From the NCBI RefSeq assembly GCF_001447155.2, contig NZ_CP014754.1, positions 1,116,001 to 1,180,000 on the forward strand: a stretch of 64,000 nucleotides of DNA, given 5' to 3'. Position 1 is the stretch's first letter, and the number at the start of each line of letters is the position of its first letter. Of the stretch, positions 37,311-45,989 are shown piece after piece. The notes beneath the pieces are model-generated. The model was not told where the DNA came from. It made no database searches and saw only the letters and a list, made by a program, of their open reading frames with translations. The translations under genes and the position numbers were made by a program. This stretch comes from Marinobacter sp. LQ44. GTDB lineage: Bacteria > Pseudomonadota > Gammaproteobacteria > Pseudomonadales > Oleiphilaceae.

Positions 37311-39140
37311 ATGAGCCAAGACATCGTAACCGCGCGCGACATCCTACGCAGCCTGCCAACGGTCCTGAAAAAATTTCCCTATGTAGCCAAGGGGCTCTAT
37401 TACTACCGGTTGAAGGACGATAACAAAGACCTGACACTGGGCCGGCTGGTTGAACGCAACGCTGACAAATACCCCAATCGCCCGGCCATTCTGTTCGATG
37501 ATCGTACCCTTACCTGGTCAGAGCTCGACGCCTGGAGCAACCGGATTGCCCACTACCTGAAAGACCAGGGGCTGGTGAAGGGCGATGCCATTGCCGTGCT
37601 GCTGGATAACCGCCCGGAACTGCTGGCCACCGTGGTTGGCGCCGCCAAGGTTGGCGTGGCCTGCGCCATGCTGAATACCTCGCAGAAGGGCAAAGTCCTG
37701 GCCCACAGCATCAACCTGATCCAGCCTCGTATGCTGGTGGTGGGCGCTGAGCTGGTTGACCACGCCGAGGGCGTGCGCGACGACATCCAACTTCGCCATA
37801 CCAAGCCCCTGCAATACCTGGCCGATGCCAATACCCTGAACACGTTTGGTGAAGCACCGCAGGGCTACATCAACATGGCGCTCGAAGTCAGCCAGCGGTC
37901 GTCCACCCGTCCCATGCTCTCCAACAACGTCACCATGGGCGATACGGCTGTTTATCTGTACACATCCGGCACCACTGGCTTGCCCAAGGCCGCCCCTGGC
38001 TCACACCGCAAGTTTATCCGGGCCTATGGCGGCTTTGGCATGCTGTCCCTGGCCATGGAGCCAGAAGACGTTCTGTACTGCACCTTGCCCCTGTATCACG
38101 GCACCGCGCTGCTGGTGTGCTGGGGCTCGGTACTGGCCGGCGGCTCCGCCATCGCCCTGCGCCGAAAGTTCTCCGCCAGCGCGTTCTGGGACGATGTTCG
38201 GAAATACAACGCCACCACCTTCGGCTATGTCGGCGAACTCTGCCGCTACCTGCTGAACCAGCCCGCCAGCGAGCAGGACCGCAACCACGGCCTGACCAAA
38301 ATGATCGGAAATGGCCTGCGCCCGTCCATCTGGACCGAGTTCAAGGAGCGTTTCGGCATCGACAAAGTGGCGGAGCTGTACGCTTCGTCTGAGGGCAACA
38401 TCGGCTTCAGCAACTTCTTCAACATGGACAACACCGTGGGTTTCTCCACAGCCCCGTACAAGCTGGTGAAGTACCACGAAGGCACCCGCGACCCGATCCG
38501 CAATGACAAAGGTCGCCTGCAAGAAGTGAAGAAAGGCCAGCCGGGTTTGCTGATCGGCGAGATCAACAAGAAATGGGCGTTCGAGGGCTACACCCAGAAA
38601 GAGGCCACGGAAAAATCGATCCTTCGCGATGCCTTCAAAAAAGGCGATGCCTGGTTCAATACCGGTGACGTGCTGAAAGAAATCGGCTGCCGGCACCTGC
38701 AGTTTGTCGACCGCATGGGCGATACCTTCCGCTGGAAGGGTGAGAATGTTTCAACCACGGAGGTGGAGAACATCATCGACGGCTCCGGTATGGTTCAGGA
38801 GGCGATTGTCTATGGTGTGGAAATTCCGAAAACCAACGGCAAGGCGGGCATGGTGACACTGGTACCGCAGAATCCGGAGGCGGAGTTTGATGCCGATAAG
38901 CTGTTTACTTACCTTCAGGACAATTTGCCACCGTATGCGATACCGGTATTCGTGCGGGTAACCCACGCCATCGAGAAGACGGGGACGTTCAAGTACCGGA
39001 AGGTGGATATCCAGAAGCTTGGCTATTCGCTGGACCGTCCCCATGAGGAGGTTTATGCCTGGCTTCCGGGATCATCCGGTTATACGCAGCTTACGCCGGA
39101 GTTGGTGGCCGATATCGATTCTGGCGGAGTTCGGTTTTGA
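37311..39140 (+). CDS. atuH: Acyl-CoA synthetase (citronellyl/geranyl-CoA forming), AtuH
   Basis: A 609-residue AMP-binding enzyme of the long-chain fatty acid transport protein/FadD6 type. The P-loop is YTSGTTGLPKAAPGSH (about residue 222 onward), and downstream come YASSEGNIGFSN, WFNTGDVLKEIG and DRMGDTFRWKGENVSTTEVE. It probably activates citronellate or geranate to the CoA ester for AtuD and AtuCF. It is the last gene of the atu operon, followed by a structured element. Codon third positions in the final 300 bp become G/T-rich. Confidence 0.92.
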   Translation: MSQDIVTARDILRSLPTVLKKFPYVAKGLYYYRLKDDNKDLTLGRLVERNADKYPNRPAILFDDRTLTWSELDAWSNRIAHYLKDQGLVKGDAIAVLLDNRPELLATVVGAAKVGVACAMLNTSQKGKVLAHSINLIQPRMLVVGAELVDHAEGVRDDIQLRHTKPLQYLADANTLNTFGEAPQGYINMALEVSQRSSTRPMLSNNVTMGDTAVYLYTSGTTGLPKAAPGSHRKFIRAYGGFGMLSLAMEPEDVLYCTLPLYHGTALLVCWGSVLAGGSAIALRRKFSASAFWDDVRKYNATTFGYVGELCRYLLNQPASEQDRNHGLTKMIGNGLRPSIWTEFKERFGIDKVAELYASSEGNIGFSNFFNMDNTVGFSTAPYKLVKYHEGTRDPIRNDKGRLQEVKKGQPGLLIGEINKKWAFEGYTQKEATEKSILRDAFKKGDAWFNTGDVLKEIGCRHLQFVDRMGDTFRWKGENVSTTEVENIIDGSGMVQEAIVYGVEIPKTNGKAGMVTLVPQNPEAEFDADKLFTYLQDNLPPYAIPVFVRVTHAIEKTGTFKYRKVDIQKLGYSLDRPHEEVYAWLPGSSGYTQLTPELVADIDSGGVRF

Positions 39141-39198
39141 CTTTTTGTGGTGGGGGCTAGTTTAGCACCAGCCTGCTGGGTTTCGGAGGTGGTGAGAG

Positions 39199-39295
39199 TG
39201 GGGACTCCCTTCCAAAAAATCTTGAGGGCCAGGGATGGCCCGAACGAAGCGCACATGGATGTGCTTGTAGCGTTTTTTTGGAAGACGTCCCCAAC
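39199..39295 (+). ncRNA. TwoAYGGAY-like structured element, copy E (imperfect arms)
   Basis: The core reads GGGCC-AGGGAU-GGCCC, a spacer CGAACGAAGC, then GCAC-AUGGAU-GUGC and TTGTAGCG, as in copy D. The closing arms pair over CCAAAAAA/TTTTTTGG and GGGGAC/GTCCCC but are interrupted by a bulge and mismatches, so this copy looks decayed. It stands after atuH and before the converging quinone oxidoreductase gene. Confidence 0.75.
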
Positions 39296-39344
39296 CCGGC
39301 GCACACCTGAACCAGAAGGCTAGGAAACCAGCTCAGACCAAGGT

Positions 39345-40325
39345 TCAGGAACCAACCCGAAGAACGATCTTGCCCGTGGCACGGCGACCAGTCAGGGCAC
39401 CCAGAGCCTCGGCGTACTGGTCGAATTCGAATACCTCGCTGACCTTCGGGTCGATTTTGCCTTCGCTGTACAACTGCAACAGCTCCATCATGTTCTGGGC
39501 ACTGGCCTCCGGCTCACGCTGGGTGAAGCTGCCCCAGAACACCCCGACCACCGAACAGCCCTTCAGCAACGTCAGGTTTGCCGGCACCTTCGGAATATCG
39601 CCTGCCGCAAAACCGATGATCAGATGGCGGCCGTTCCAGGCCATGGAGCGCAGGGCCTGTTCGGTGAAATCGCCGCCGACCGGGTCATAGATCACGTCCA
39701 CGCCCTTGCCTTTGGTGAGCTTCTTCACCGCTTCCTTCAGGGATTCCTCAGAATAATTGATCAGCTCATCAGCACCGGCGGCCTTGGCCACCTCCAGCTT
39801 TTCGGCTGTGCTGGCCGCCGCGATTACCTTCGCGCCCATGGCCTTGCCAAGTTCCACCGTAGCCAGACCAACGCCACCACTGGCGCCCAGCACAAGCAGG
39901 GTCTCACCCGGCTGGATGTTGGCCCGCTGTTTCAACGCGTAATAGGAGGTGCCATACACCATCATGAAACCGGCCGCCTGCTCATAAGGCATGCCGTCTG
40001 GAAGGGGCAGCAGATTCGATTCGGGGGCAACGACTTCCTCGGCAAACGCACCCCAACCTGTGAGAGCCGCCACGCGGTCGCCTGGCTTGAAGCGGGTAAC
40101 TTTCTCGCCCACTTCAATCACTTCACCCGCCAGTTCGCCGCCCGGTGAAAACGGCATGGGTGGCTGCAACTGGTACTTGCCCTCGATGATCAGGGTATCC
40201 GGGAAGTTGAGGCCCGCGGCCTTGACCCGGATTTTCACGCCCCGGCCCTTGGCCTCCGGGCTTGGAATGTCTTCAATAACCAGGTTTTCGGCTGGTCCGT
40301 ATTCTTTGCACAGAATGGCTTTCAT
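39345..40325 (-). CDS. Zinc-independent NADPH:quinone oxidoreductase family protein
   Basis: A 326-residue medium-chain dehydrogenase/reductase. I start at the ATG at 40325, after a GGAG six bases upstream. The Rossmann motif LGASGGVGLATVELGKAMGA lies at about residues 146-165. There is no structural zinc Cys cluster, so it belongs to the quinone oxidoreductase (QOR) branch. It converges on the atu operon. A role in detoxifying quinones or reducing terpenoid enones is possible but unproven. Confidence 0.88.
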   Translation of the reverse strand: MKAILCKEYGPAENLVIEDIPSPEAKGRGVKIRVKAAGLNFPDTLIIEGKYQLQPPMPFSPGGELAGEVIEVGEKVTRFKPGDRVAALTGWGAFAEEVVAPESNLLPLPDGMPYEQAAGFMMVYGTSYYALKQRANIQPGETLLVLGASGGVGLATVELGKAMGAKVIAAASTAEKLEVAKAAGADELINYSEESLKEAVKKLTKGKGVDVIYDPVGGDFTEQALRSMAWNGRHLIIGFAAGDIPKVPANLTLLKGCSVVGVFWGSFTQREPEASAQNMMELLQLYSEGKIDPKVSEVFEFDQYAEALGALTGRRATGKIVLRVGS

Positions 40326-40488
40326 GATCTCTCCTGATGCCTTGGGGCCGATCCGCGTGACTGCAGTATTCGGGCTCAAGCGGCGTCTTGTTCAGCTTTT
40401 TTATTGAATCGCACCAAGCTAAACGCAGTTGCATCATGAAGCAAATCAAGATCGCTTATCGTTTCGCATAAACCACGCTAATTCAGCC

Positions 40489-41058
40489 TTACAACAGAGT
40501 CGCGCTAAACGCCAGCGCCACCACCAGCCCCACCGCAGCAATAACCAGACCGGCTTTAAGGCCTGGTGACAGGGTTTGTGGGGCGGGCGATTTACTGCGG
40601 ACCGGCTCATCGTAGTTGACCAGCTTCTGGTCCTGGCTGGAGCGTCGGATCAGGTCAATCATTTCTTCACATTGGGTGCTGTCAAAAGCGGATGGATTGA
40701 ACTCTGGCAAGTGGTGCTTCTGAAGAAATGCCTGAACATCTGCAGATGCCGGCACGTACTTCATCGACCAGTTTGTGAACGACCGCTCGGCCACCGGCTC
40801 CTCGATCAACGTCCGGACATTACGATGCCTTGGGTCCTGAAGAATTCTCTGGTAAGTGTCCCGAACGGCTTCTTCTTCGCCTTCCAGGTATTGGAAAAAG
40901 CGGTTGTCACCGTAATACAGACCGCCCACAAGGCCCACTTTTCCGTTGTTCCGACGAGACACAAGCAGAATACGGGCAACGTGGGGCTCCACTCCTTTCT
41001 CCAGGGGCTTGGCTTCAAAGGTCGCTTCACTGGCGTAGGCAAGACGAATCAGCGGCAT
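40489..41058 (-). CDS. BLUF-domain photoreceptor with C-terminal membrane anchor
   Basis: A 189-residue protein. Residues 1-100 match a BLUF flavin-binding blue-light sensor with every key position: Tyr8 in LAYAS, Asn38, Gln56 in FFQYLEGE, Trp97 and Met99 in NWSMKY. The Asn-to-Gln and Gln-to-Trp spacings (18 and 41) equal those in AppA. No enzymatic output domain follows. A linker leads to a single hydrophobic helix at about 168-187, so the sensor is probably held on the cytoplasmic face of the inner membrane. Its partner is unknown. It is transcribed divergently from the TRIC channel gene. Confidence 0.88.
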   Translation of the reverse strand: MPLIRLAYASEATFEAKPLEKGVEPHVARILLVSRRNNGKVGLVGGLYYGDNRFFQYLEGEEEAVRDTYQRILQDPRHRNVRTLIEEPVAERSFTNWSMKYVPASADVQAFLQKHHLPEFNPSAFDSTQCEEMIDLIRRSSQDQKLVNYDEPVRSKSPAPQTLSPGLKAGLVIAAVGLVVALAFSATLL

Positions 41059-41280
41059 TTATGGTGTACTCCGGATCAATGAAAACAGGGGTCGGTGAAC
41101 ATACGCCCTGCCAGGGGCTGACAGATCACTCCCCGGGTAATTCTGCATCCTGTCTCTGTTCTTCATCCTGGCCCGGCACCATGGGGTGTCGTCAGGTGAA
41201 TTCGAGCCCGTTTTCAGCTATCCTTCGCGCTCCCGTTTGATCACCTTTGCTTACGTACACTTTCTGCCCCAGAGCCGGCC

Positions 41281-41898
41281 ATGTTCGACATCATCTATAC
41301 ACTTGAAATGATTGGGGTTGTGGCATTTGCCATTTCCGGCATGATTGTCGCGCGTTCGAAGAACATGGACCCCGTGGGCATTTTCGCCATCGGTTTTATA
41401 ACGGCCTTGGGCGGTGGCACGTTGCGGGATCTGATCATGGATAACCACCCGCTGTACTGGATCAAGCACCAGGAACAGCCCATCCTGATTCTGGCCATGG
41501 CGATTGTGTTCAGTTACTGGAGCCGGGCGCACAGCCTCAAGGAATCCCGTATCGTTTTCCCGGATGCCATTGGCCTCGGCATTTTCTCGATTCTCGGCGC
41601 CCAGCTGGCGCTGGATCTGGGCCATTCCTGGTTTATCGCGTCCATGCTCGGGGTAATGACGGGCTGCTTCGGCGGCGCACTGCGCGACACTCTGTGCAAC
41701 GAAGTCCCCTTCATCTTTCGTAAGGATCAGATCTACGCCTCCATCGCATTCGCCGGATGCTGGCTGTACTTTGTGTGCCAGTGGTTCCTGGAAAGCGAGT
41801 CTATCGCCCTGACCATCGGCCTGTTGTTCATAGTAACCGTACGCATGCTGGCCGTCCGTTTCGATATCCGGCTACAGCGAGATCACAGCACGGGCTGA
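41281..41898 (+). CDS. Trimeric intracellular cation channel (TRIC/UPF0126) family protein
   Basis: A 205-residue membrane protein with seven predicted helices in two repeated halves. The repeats carry ALGGGTLRDLI and FGGALRDTL, the glycine-rich signature of prokaryotic TRIC channels (YicG/UPF0126). Such channels conduct K+ and other cations; a physiological role in bacteria is unclear. A weak stem followed by six T (41940-41959) comes 41 bp after the stop. Confidence 0.9.
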   Translation: MFDIIYTLEMIGVVAFAISGMIVARSKNMDPVGIFAIGFITALGGGTLRDLIMDNHPLYWIKHQEQPILILAMAIVFSYWSRAHSLKESRIVFPDAIGLGIFSILGAQLALDLGHSWFIASMLGVMTGCFGGALRDTLCNEVPFIFRKDQIYASIAFAGCWLYFVCQWFLESESIALTIGLLFIVTVRMLAVRFDIRLQRDHSTG

Positions 41899-41939
41899 AC
41901 GGTCAATCATTCCTTGGCCTTGGCCTGAGCCCCGTGAGC

Positions 41940-41959
41940 CGGTAAGATTGCCGTTTTTT
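41940..41959 (+). terminator. Possible terminator after the TRIC gene
   Basis: A six-pair stem with one G-U (41940-41945 and 41948-41953), a 2-nt loop and six T. The loop is too tight, so the inner pairs would open. It could terminate the TRIC transcript before the purine permease gene. Confidence 0.4.
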
Positions 41960-42035
41960 CACCCAGTTCACGATTTCCGCACGTAAACAGAGTTTCAAAC
42001 CCCAACCCAGGCATCCCGAGAGGCAGACCCCCGTC

Positions 42036-43334
42036 ATGCTTGAACGACTGTTCCAACTCCAGGCCCACGGCACTACTGTCCGTAAAGAAGTGGTCGCGGG
42101 CATTACCACCTTCCTGACCATGGCTTACATCATCGTGGTCAACCCCAGCCTGTTGTCTTCCACCGGCATGGATTTTGGTGCCGTGTTCGTGGCGACCTGC
42201 CTGGCGGCAGTGATCGGCACCCTGATAATGGGCCTATGGGCCAACTACCCCATCGCCCTGGCCCCGGGTATGGGCCTGAACGCGTTCTTCTCGTTCACCG
42301 TGGTTGGCAGCATGGGCTATACCTGGCAGGTAGCTCTGGGAGCCGTGTTCCTGTCCGGTTTCCTGTTCTTCCTGTTGAGCATCTTCAAGGTGCGGGAGTG
42401 GATCATCAATTCCATTCCCATGTCTTTGCGGTTTGGCATTTCTGCCGGCATTGGCTTCTTCCTGGCCCTGATCGCCCTGAAGAACGCCGGCATTGTGGTT
42501 GATCACCCCGCCACGCTGGTCAGCCTGGGTGACGTCATGGTGCCCGAGGCACTGCTGTTCTTCGGTGGTTTTGTGCTGATCTGCGCGTTGTCTTTCCGTC
42601 AGATCACCGGCTCTGTGATGATCGGCATTATCGCCATTACGGTGATCGCGATGATGCTGGGTATGGTGGAATACCAGGGGCTTGTGTCGGCGCCGCCAAG
42701 CATTGCCCCCACCTTCATGCAACTGGACCTGGCCGGCGCCCTGAACGTGGGCATGATCAGCGTGGTGTTTGCCTTCCTGTTTGTGGATCTGTTCGATACT
42801 TCCGGCACCCTGGTGGGCGCTGCCCAGAAAGGCGGCCTGCTGGATAAAGACGGCAAACTGCCGCGCCTGGGCCGGGCCCTGATGTCGGATTCGGTAGCAA
42901 CCATGGCGGGCTCTGCCCTGGGCACCTCCACCACCACCAGTTATGTGGAATCCACCGCCGGTATCGCGGCCGGTGGCCGCACCGGCCTGACTGCCGTCGT
43001 GGTCGCCCTGCTGTTCCTGGCCTGCCTGCTATTCTCACCCATTGCCAGCGTGATCCCGCCTTACGCAACGGCCCCGGCGTTGCTTTACGTTGCCTGTCTG
43101 ATGGCCAGTGGTCTGAAACTGGTGGACTGGGACGACATCACCGACATCGCGCCCGCCATCGTTACCGCGTTGATGATGCCGCTGACCTTTTCCATCGCCC
43201 ACGGCATCGCCCTCGGTTTCATTACCTACGTTGCCGTCAAGGCACTGGCCGGCAAGTGGTCCGACCTGAACTGGAGCGTGACTGTGATTGCCGTCGTCTT
43301 CGTTCTGAAATTCATGTTCCTGGACCTGGCGTAA
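42036..43334 (+). CDS. NCS2-family purine permease (AzgA-type)
   Basis: A 432-residue permease with 12 or more membrane helices. TFLTMAYIIVVNP and ANYPIALAPGMGLNAFF near the N-terminus, and DLFDTSGTLVGAAQKGG and SDSVATMAGSALGTSTTTSY later, are typical of the AzgA-like hypoxanthine/adenine/guanine branch. apt starts 22 bp after the stop, so uptake and salvage of adenine are linked here. GAGAGGC precedes the start weakly. No purine riboswitch was seen upstream. Confidence 0.88.
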   Translation: MLERLFQLQAHGTTVRKEVVAGITTFLTMAYIIVVNPSLLSSTGMDFGAVFVATCLAAVIGTLIMGLWANYPIALAPGMGLNAFFSFTVVGSMGYTWQVALGAVFLSGFLFFLLSIFKVREWIINSIPMSLRFGISAGIGFFLALIALKNAGIVVDHPATLVSLGDVMVPEALLFFGGFVLICALSFRQITGSVMIGIIAITVIAMMLGMVEYQGLVSAPPSIAPTFMQLDLAGALNVGMISVVFAFLFVDLFDTSGTLVGAAQKGGLLDKDGKLPRLGRALMSDSVATMAGSALGTSTTTSYVESTAGIAAGGRTGLTAVVVALLFLACLLFSPIASVIPPYATAPALLYVACLMASGLKLVDWDDITDIAPAIVTALMMPLTFSIAHGIALGFITYVAVKALAGKWSDLNWSVTVIAVVFVLKFMFLDLA

Positions 43335-43356
43335 GCCGGGTCCGTACAGGTGAGTT

Positions 43357-43899
43357 ATGGATTATTTTTCCGAAAGCATTAAAAAGGCCATCCGCACGGT
43401 ACCGGACTGGCCCAAGCCTGGCGTGTCCTTCCGGGACATCACCACGGTGCTGCAAGACAAGACGGCTTTCCGAAAGCTGATTGACGCCTTTGTGCACCGC
43501 TACCACGGCCAGCACATCGATGCCGTCGCCGCCGTTGATGCCCGCGGCTTTATCATCGGCTCGGCCCTGGCCTATGAGCTGAACGCTTCGCTGGTGTTGG
43601 TGCGCAAGAAAGGCAAGCTGCCGTTCGACACCATGGTAGAAGACTACGAGCTGGAATACGGCACCGCGTCTGTCGAGCTGCATAAAGATGCCTTCAAGCC
43701 CGGCGACAAAGTTGTCCTGGTCGACGACCTGATTGCCACCGGCGGCACCATGCTGGCCGCCACCCGCCTGATCCGCCGCATCGGCGCGGAAATCGTGGAA
43801 GTGGCCGCGATGATCGACCTGCCGGACCTGGGTGGTTCCCGCAAGCTGCAGGAAGAAGGCCTGCAGGTTTATACTGTGTGTTCATTCGACGGAGAATAA
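43357..43899 (+). CDS. apt: Adenine phosphoribosyltransferase
   Basis: A 180-residue type I phosphoribosyltransferase that makes AMP from adenine and PRPP. The PRPP loop is [13 protein letters not shown] (about residues 122-134). [16 protein letters not shown] near residue 63 and the R/K-K-x-G-K-L-P loop ([10 protein letters not shown]) match adenine-specific enzymes. It is cotranscribed with the purine permease 22 bp upstream. The FAH-family gene follows 21 bp downstream and may be in the same operon. Confidence 0.95.
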   Translation: MDYFSESIKKAIRTVPDWPKPGVSFRDITTVLQDKTAFRKLIDAFVHRYHGQHIDAVAAVDARGFIIGSALAYELNASLVLVRKKGKLPFDTMVEDYELEYGTASVELHKDAFKPGDKVVLVDDLIATGGTMLAATRLIRRIGAEIVEVAAMIDLPDLGGSRKLQEEGLQVYTVCSFDGE

Positions 43900-43920
43900 C
43901 CACCGTTAAAGGAGGCGACC

Positions 43921-44583
43921 ATGCCTGATTATCAGCACCACTGGAAAGACGGTACGCCCGTTCACCTGCCCCTTGGCAAGATCGTGTGCATTGGTCGCAA
44001 CTACGCCGAACACGCCCGGGAACTGAACAACCCGGTGCCGGACGAGCCGCTGCTGTTTATCAAACCCTCAACGGCAGCGGTGCACATCACCCGCCCTCTG
44101 GACTTCCCCCGCAACCAGGGCGAAGTCCACTTTGAAACTGAGCTGGCCGTGCTCATCGGCCGGCCGCTCACCAACGCCTCTGCCAGCGAAGCCGAGGGTG
44201 CCGTTCTGGGCTATGGCCTGGCGCTGGACCTGACGCTGCGGGATGTGCAAAGCAAGCTCAAGGAGAAAGGCCAGCCCTGGGAGCGGGCCAAGGCCTTTGA
44301 CGGCGCCTGCCCGCTCTCCCCGTTTGTGGCTGCCGACAAGCTTCCCAAAGGCAATGTCCGTTTCACTCTGGACATAAACGGACAACGCCAACAGACCGGC
44401 GACACCCGTGATATGCTGAACCCCATTGTGCCGCTGATCGCCCACATGAGCAGCCAGTTCACCCTTCAGCCCGGGGACGTGGTGCTGACCGGAACCCCCA
44501 AAGGGGTCGGGCCGCTCGTCTCCGGCCAGACCCTGTCTCTGGAACTGGAAGATGTGCTGTTTGTGGAGACAACAGTGGTCTGA
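43921..44583 (+). CDS. Fumarylacetoacetate hydrolase (FAH) family protein
   Basis: A 220-residue one-domain FAH enzyme, the length of YcgM-type hydrolases and acylpyruvases. Metal and core motifs include CIGRNYAEHARELNN, HFETELAVLIGR (the metal-binding E-x-E) and VLTGTPKGVGPL. The reaction is likely C-C bond hydrolysis or oxaloacetate decarboxylation of a small keto acid. The exact substrate is not readable. A consensus-like GGAGG lies ahead of the ATG, and spacing to apt is 21 bp. Confidence 0.9.
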   Translation: MPDYQHHWKDGTPVHLPLGKIVCIGRNYAEHARELNNPVPDEPLLFIKPSTAAVHITRPLDFPRNQGEVHFETELAVLIGRPLTNASASEAEGAVLGYGLALDLTLRDVQSKLKEKGQPWERAKAFDGACPLSPFVAADKLPKGNVRFTLDINGQRQQTGDTRDMLNPIVPLIAHMSSQFTLQPGDVVLTGTPKGVGPLVSGQTLSLELEDVLFVETTVV

Positions 44584-44643
44584 TTTGCCCGCCTGAACGC
44601 ATATTCAGGCGAACCACGCGTTTCAGGGGAAACAGACAGGACC

Positions 44644-45948
44644 ATGGCGAAGAAACCAGTTACGTCCCGTACAGGACGCTTCTTCAAACTCGCAGGCATG
44701 ACCGCCTCCGTGGCGGGCCAGTACGCCGGCCAAAGGGCCCGGCGCATGTTTCGCACCGTCGACGACGAAGGTGCTCGTAGCGAAAGTTACACCCGTATGG
44801 CCGGCGAGATTGCCGACACTTTGGGTGAACTCAAGGGTGCAGTGATGAAGGTGGGGCAAATTGCGTCCCAGACCCAGGACTTCCTGCCCAAAGAGTTTTC
44901 CCAGGCTCTGGAAAAGCTCCAGAAAGAAGCCCCACCCATGCCTTTCGATGTCATTCTTGCGCAGGTGGAGAGCGAGCTGGGCAAACCGGTGGGTGAACTG
45001 TTCGAGTACCTGCAGGAAACCCCTTACGCGTCCGCCTCCATTGGCCAGGTACATCGCGCCCGCCTGCACGACGGCACCGATGTGATCGTCAAGGTGCAGT
45101 ACCCCGGTGTCGACGAGTCCTGCGATTCCGACCTCAAGCAACTGCGCCTGGCCCTGAAGCTCGGCGGCCTGTTGAAGATGCCGAAGGAGACCGTAGACCA
45201 GCTGTTCGGCGAAATCCGCCTGCGCCTGAAAGAAGAACTGGACTACGAAAACGAAGCCCGCAATCTCAAGCTCTTTCACGAATTCCACAAAGACCAGCCC
45301 TGGGTAGTGATTCCGGAGGTGGTCGACAGCCACTCCACCCGGCGGGTACTGACCCTGGAGCTGGTGGAAGGTGACCACGTCAGCCAGGTGACCCCGGAAC
45401 GCTACAGCCAGGACACTCTTAACGAAATCGGCCACAGAATCTTCACCATCATGGCCGACCAGCTGTTCCGCTTCCAATGCATCCACGGCGACCCACACGC
45501 GGGCAACTTTGCCTACCGGCCCGATGGCACCATCATCATGTATGACTTTGGGTGCGTGAAGAAGCTGAAGCCGGAGATTGTGGAGGCCTACCGCAAGGCA
45601 CTGATTGCCGCTCTAGATGAGGACTATCAGGCCCTGGATCAATACCTGATCGATCTTGGCGCCAGGGTTGATAACCAACCAGCCGTAGACGAAGCCTATT
45701 ACGCCATGTGGCGAGACATCCTGATCATTCCGTTCCTGAATGATGAGCCTTACGACTTTGCCGAGGCCGACATCCACAAGCACGTAGCGGCAAAAACCAG
45801 CACCGTGTTCAAGTACCTGGATTACTTCAAACCGCCGGTGGAAAGTATCTTTATTGACCGAATGATTGCGGGGCATTACTGGATGTTGAAACGGCTGGGT
45901 GTGCAGGCGGCTTTCAGATCAGAATTGGAAAAATACCTGAGAGGATGA
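44644..45948 (+). CDS. ABC1/UbiB-family atypical kinase
   Basis: A 434-residue ADCK/UbiB-like protein. The family-specific KxGQ helix is AVMKVGQIASQ; then come ASIGQVHRA (Ala-rich nucleotide loop), VKVQYPGV, HGDPHAGNF (catalytic-loop equivalent) and the metal-binding DFGCVKK. Bacterial UbiB has C-terminal membrane helices, which I do not see here, so this is more like the AarF/ABC1 proteins of unknown cargo that support coenzyme Q or other lipid metabolism. It stands 60 bp after the FAH-family gene. A structured element starts 41 bp after its stop. Confidence 0.88.
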   Translation: MAKKPVTSRTGRFFKLAGMTASVAGQYAGQRARRMFRTVDDEGARSESYTRMAGEIADTLGELKGAVMKVGQIASQTQDFLPKEFSQALEKLQKEAPPMPFDVILAQVESELGKPVGELFEYLQETPYASASIGQVHRARLHDGTDVIVKVQYPGVDESCDSDLKQLRLALKLGGLLKMPKETVDQLFGEIRLRLKEELDYENEARNLKLFHEFHKDQPWVVIPEVVDSHSTRRVLTLELVEGDHVSQVTPERYSQDTLNEIGHRIFTIMADQLFRFQCIHGDPHAGNFAYRPDGTIIMYDFGCVKKLKPEIVEAYRKALIAALDEDYQALDQYLIDLGARVDNQPAVDEAYYAMWRDILIIPFLNDEPYDFAEADIHKHVAAKTSTVFKYLDYFKPPVESIFIDRMIAGHYWMLKRLGVQAAFRSELEKYLRG

Positions 45949-45989
45949 GGAACGAGCCCTGTCGGGGAGTGCCAAACATAGAGCACAGC

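Noticed and set aside
41899..42035. Purine riboswitch ahead of the NCS2 permease
   Set aside because: No conserved purine aptamer stem or loop pattern is visible; only a weak hairpin with a T-run.
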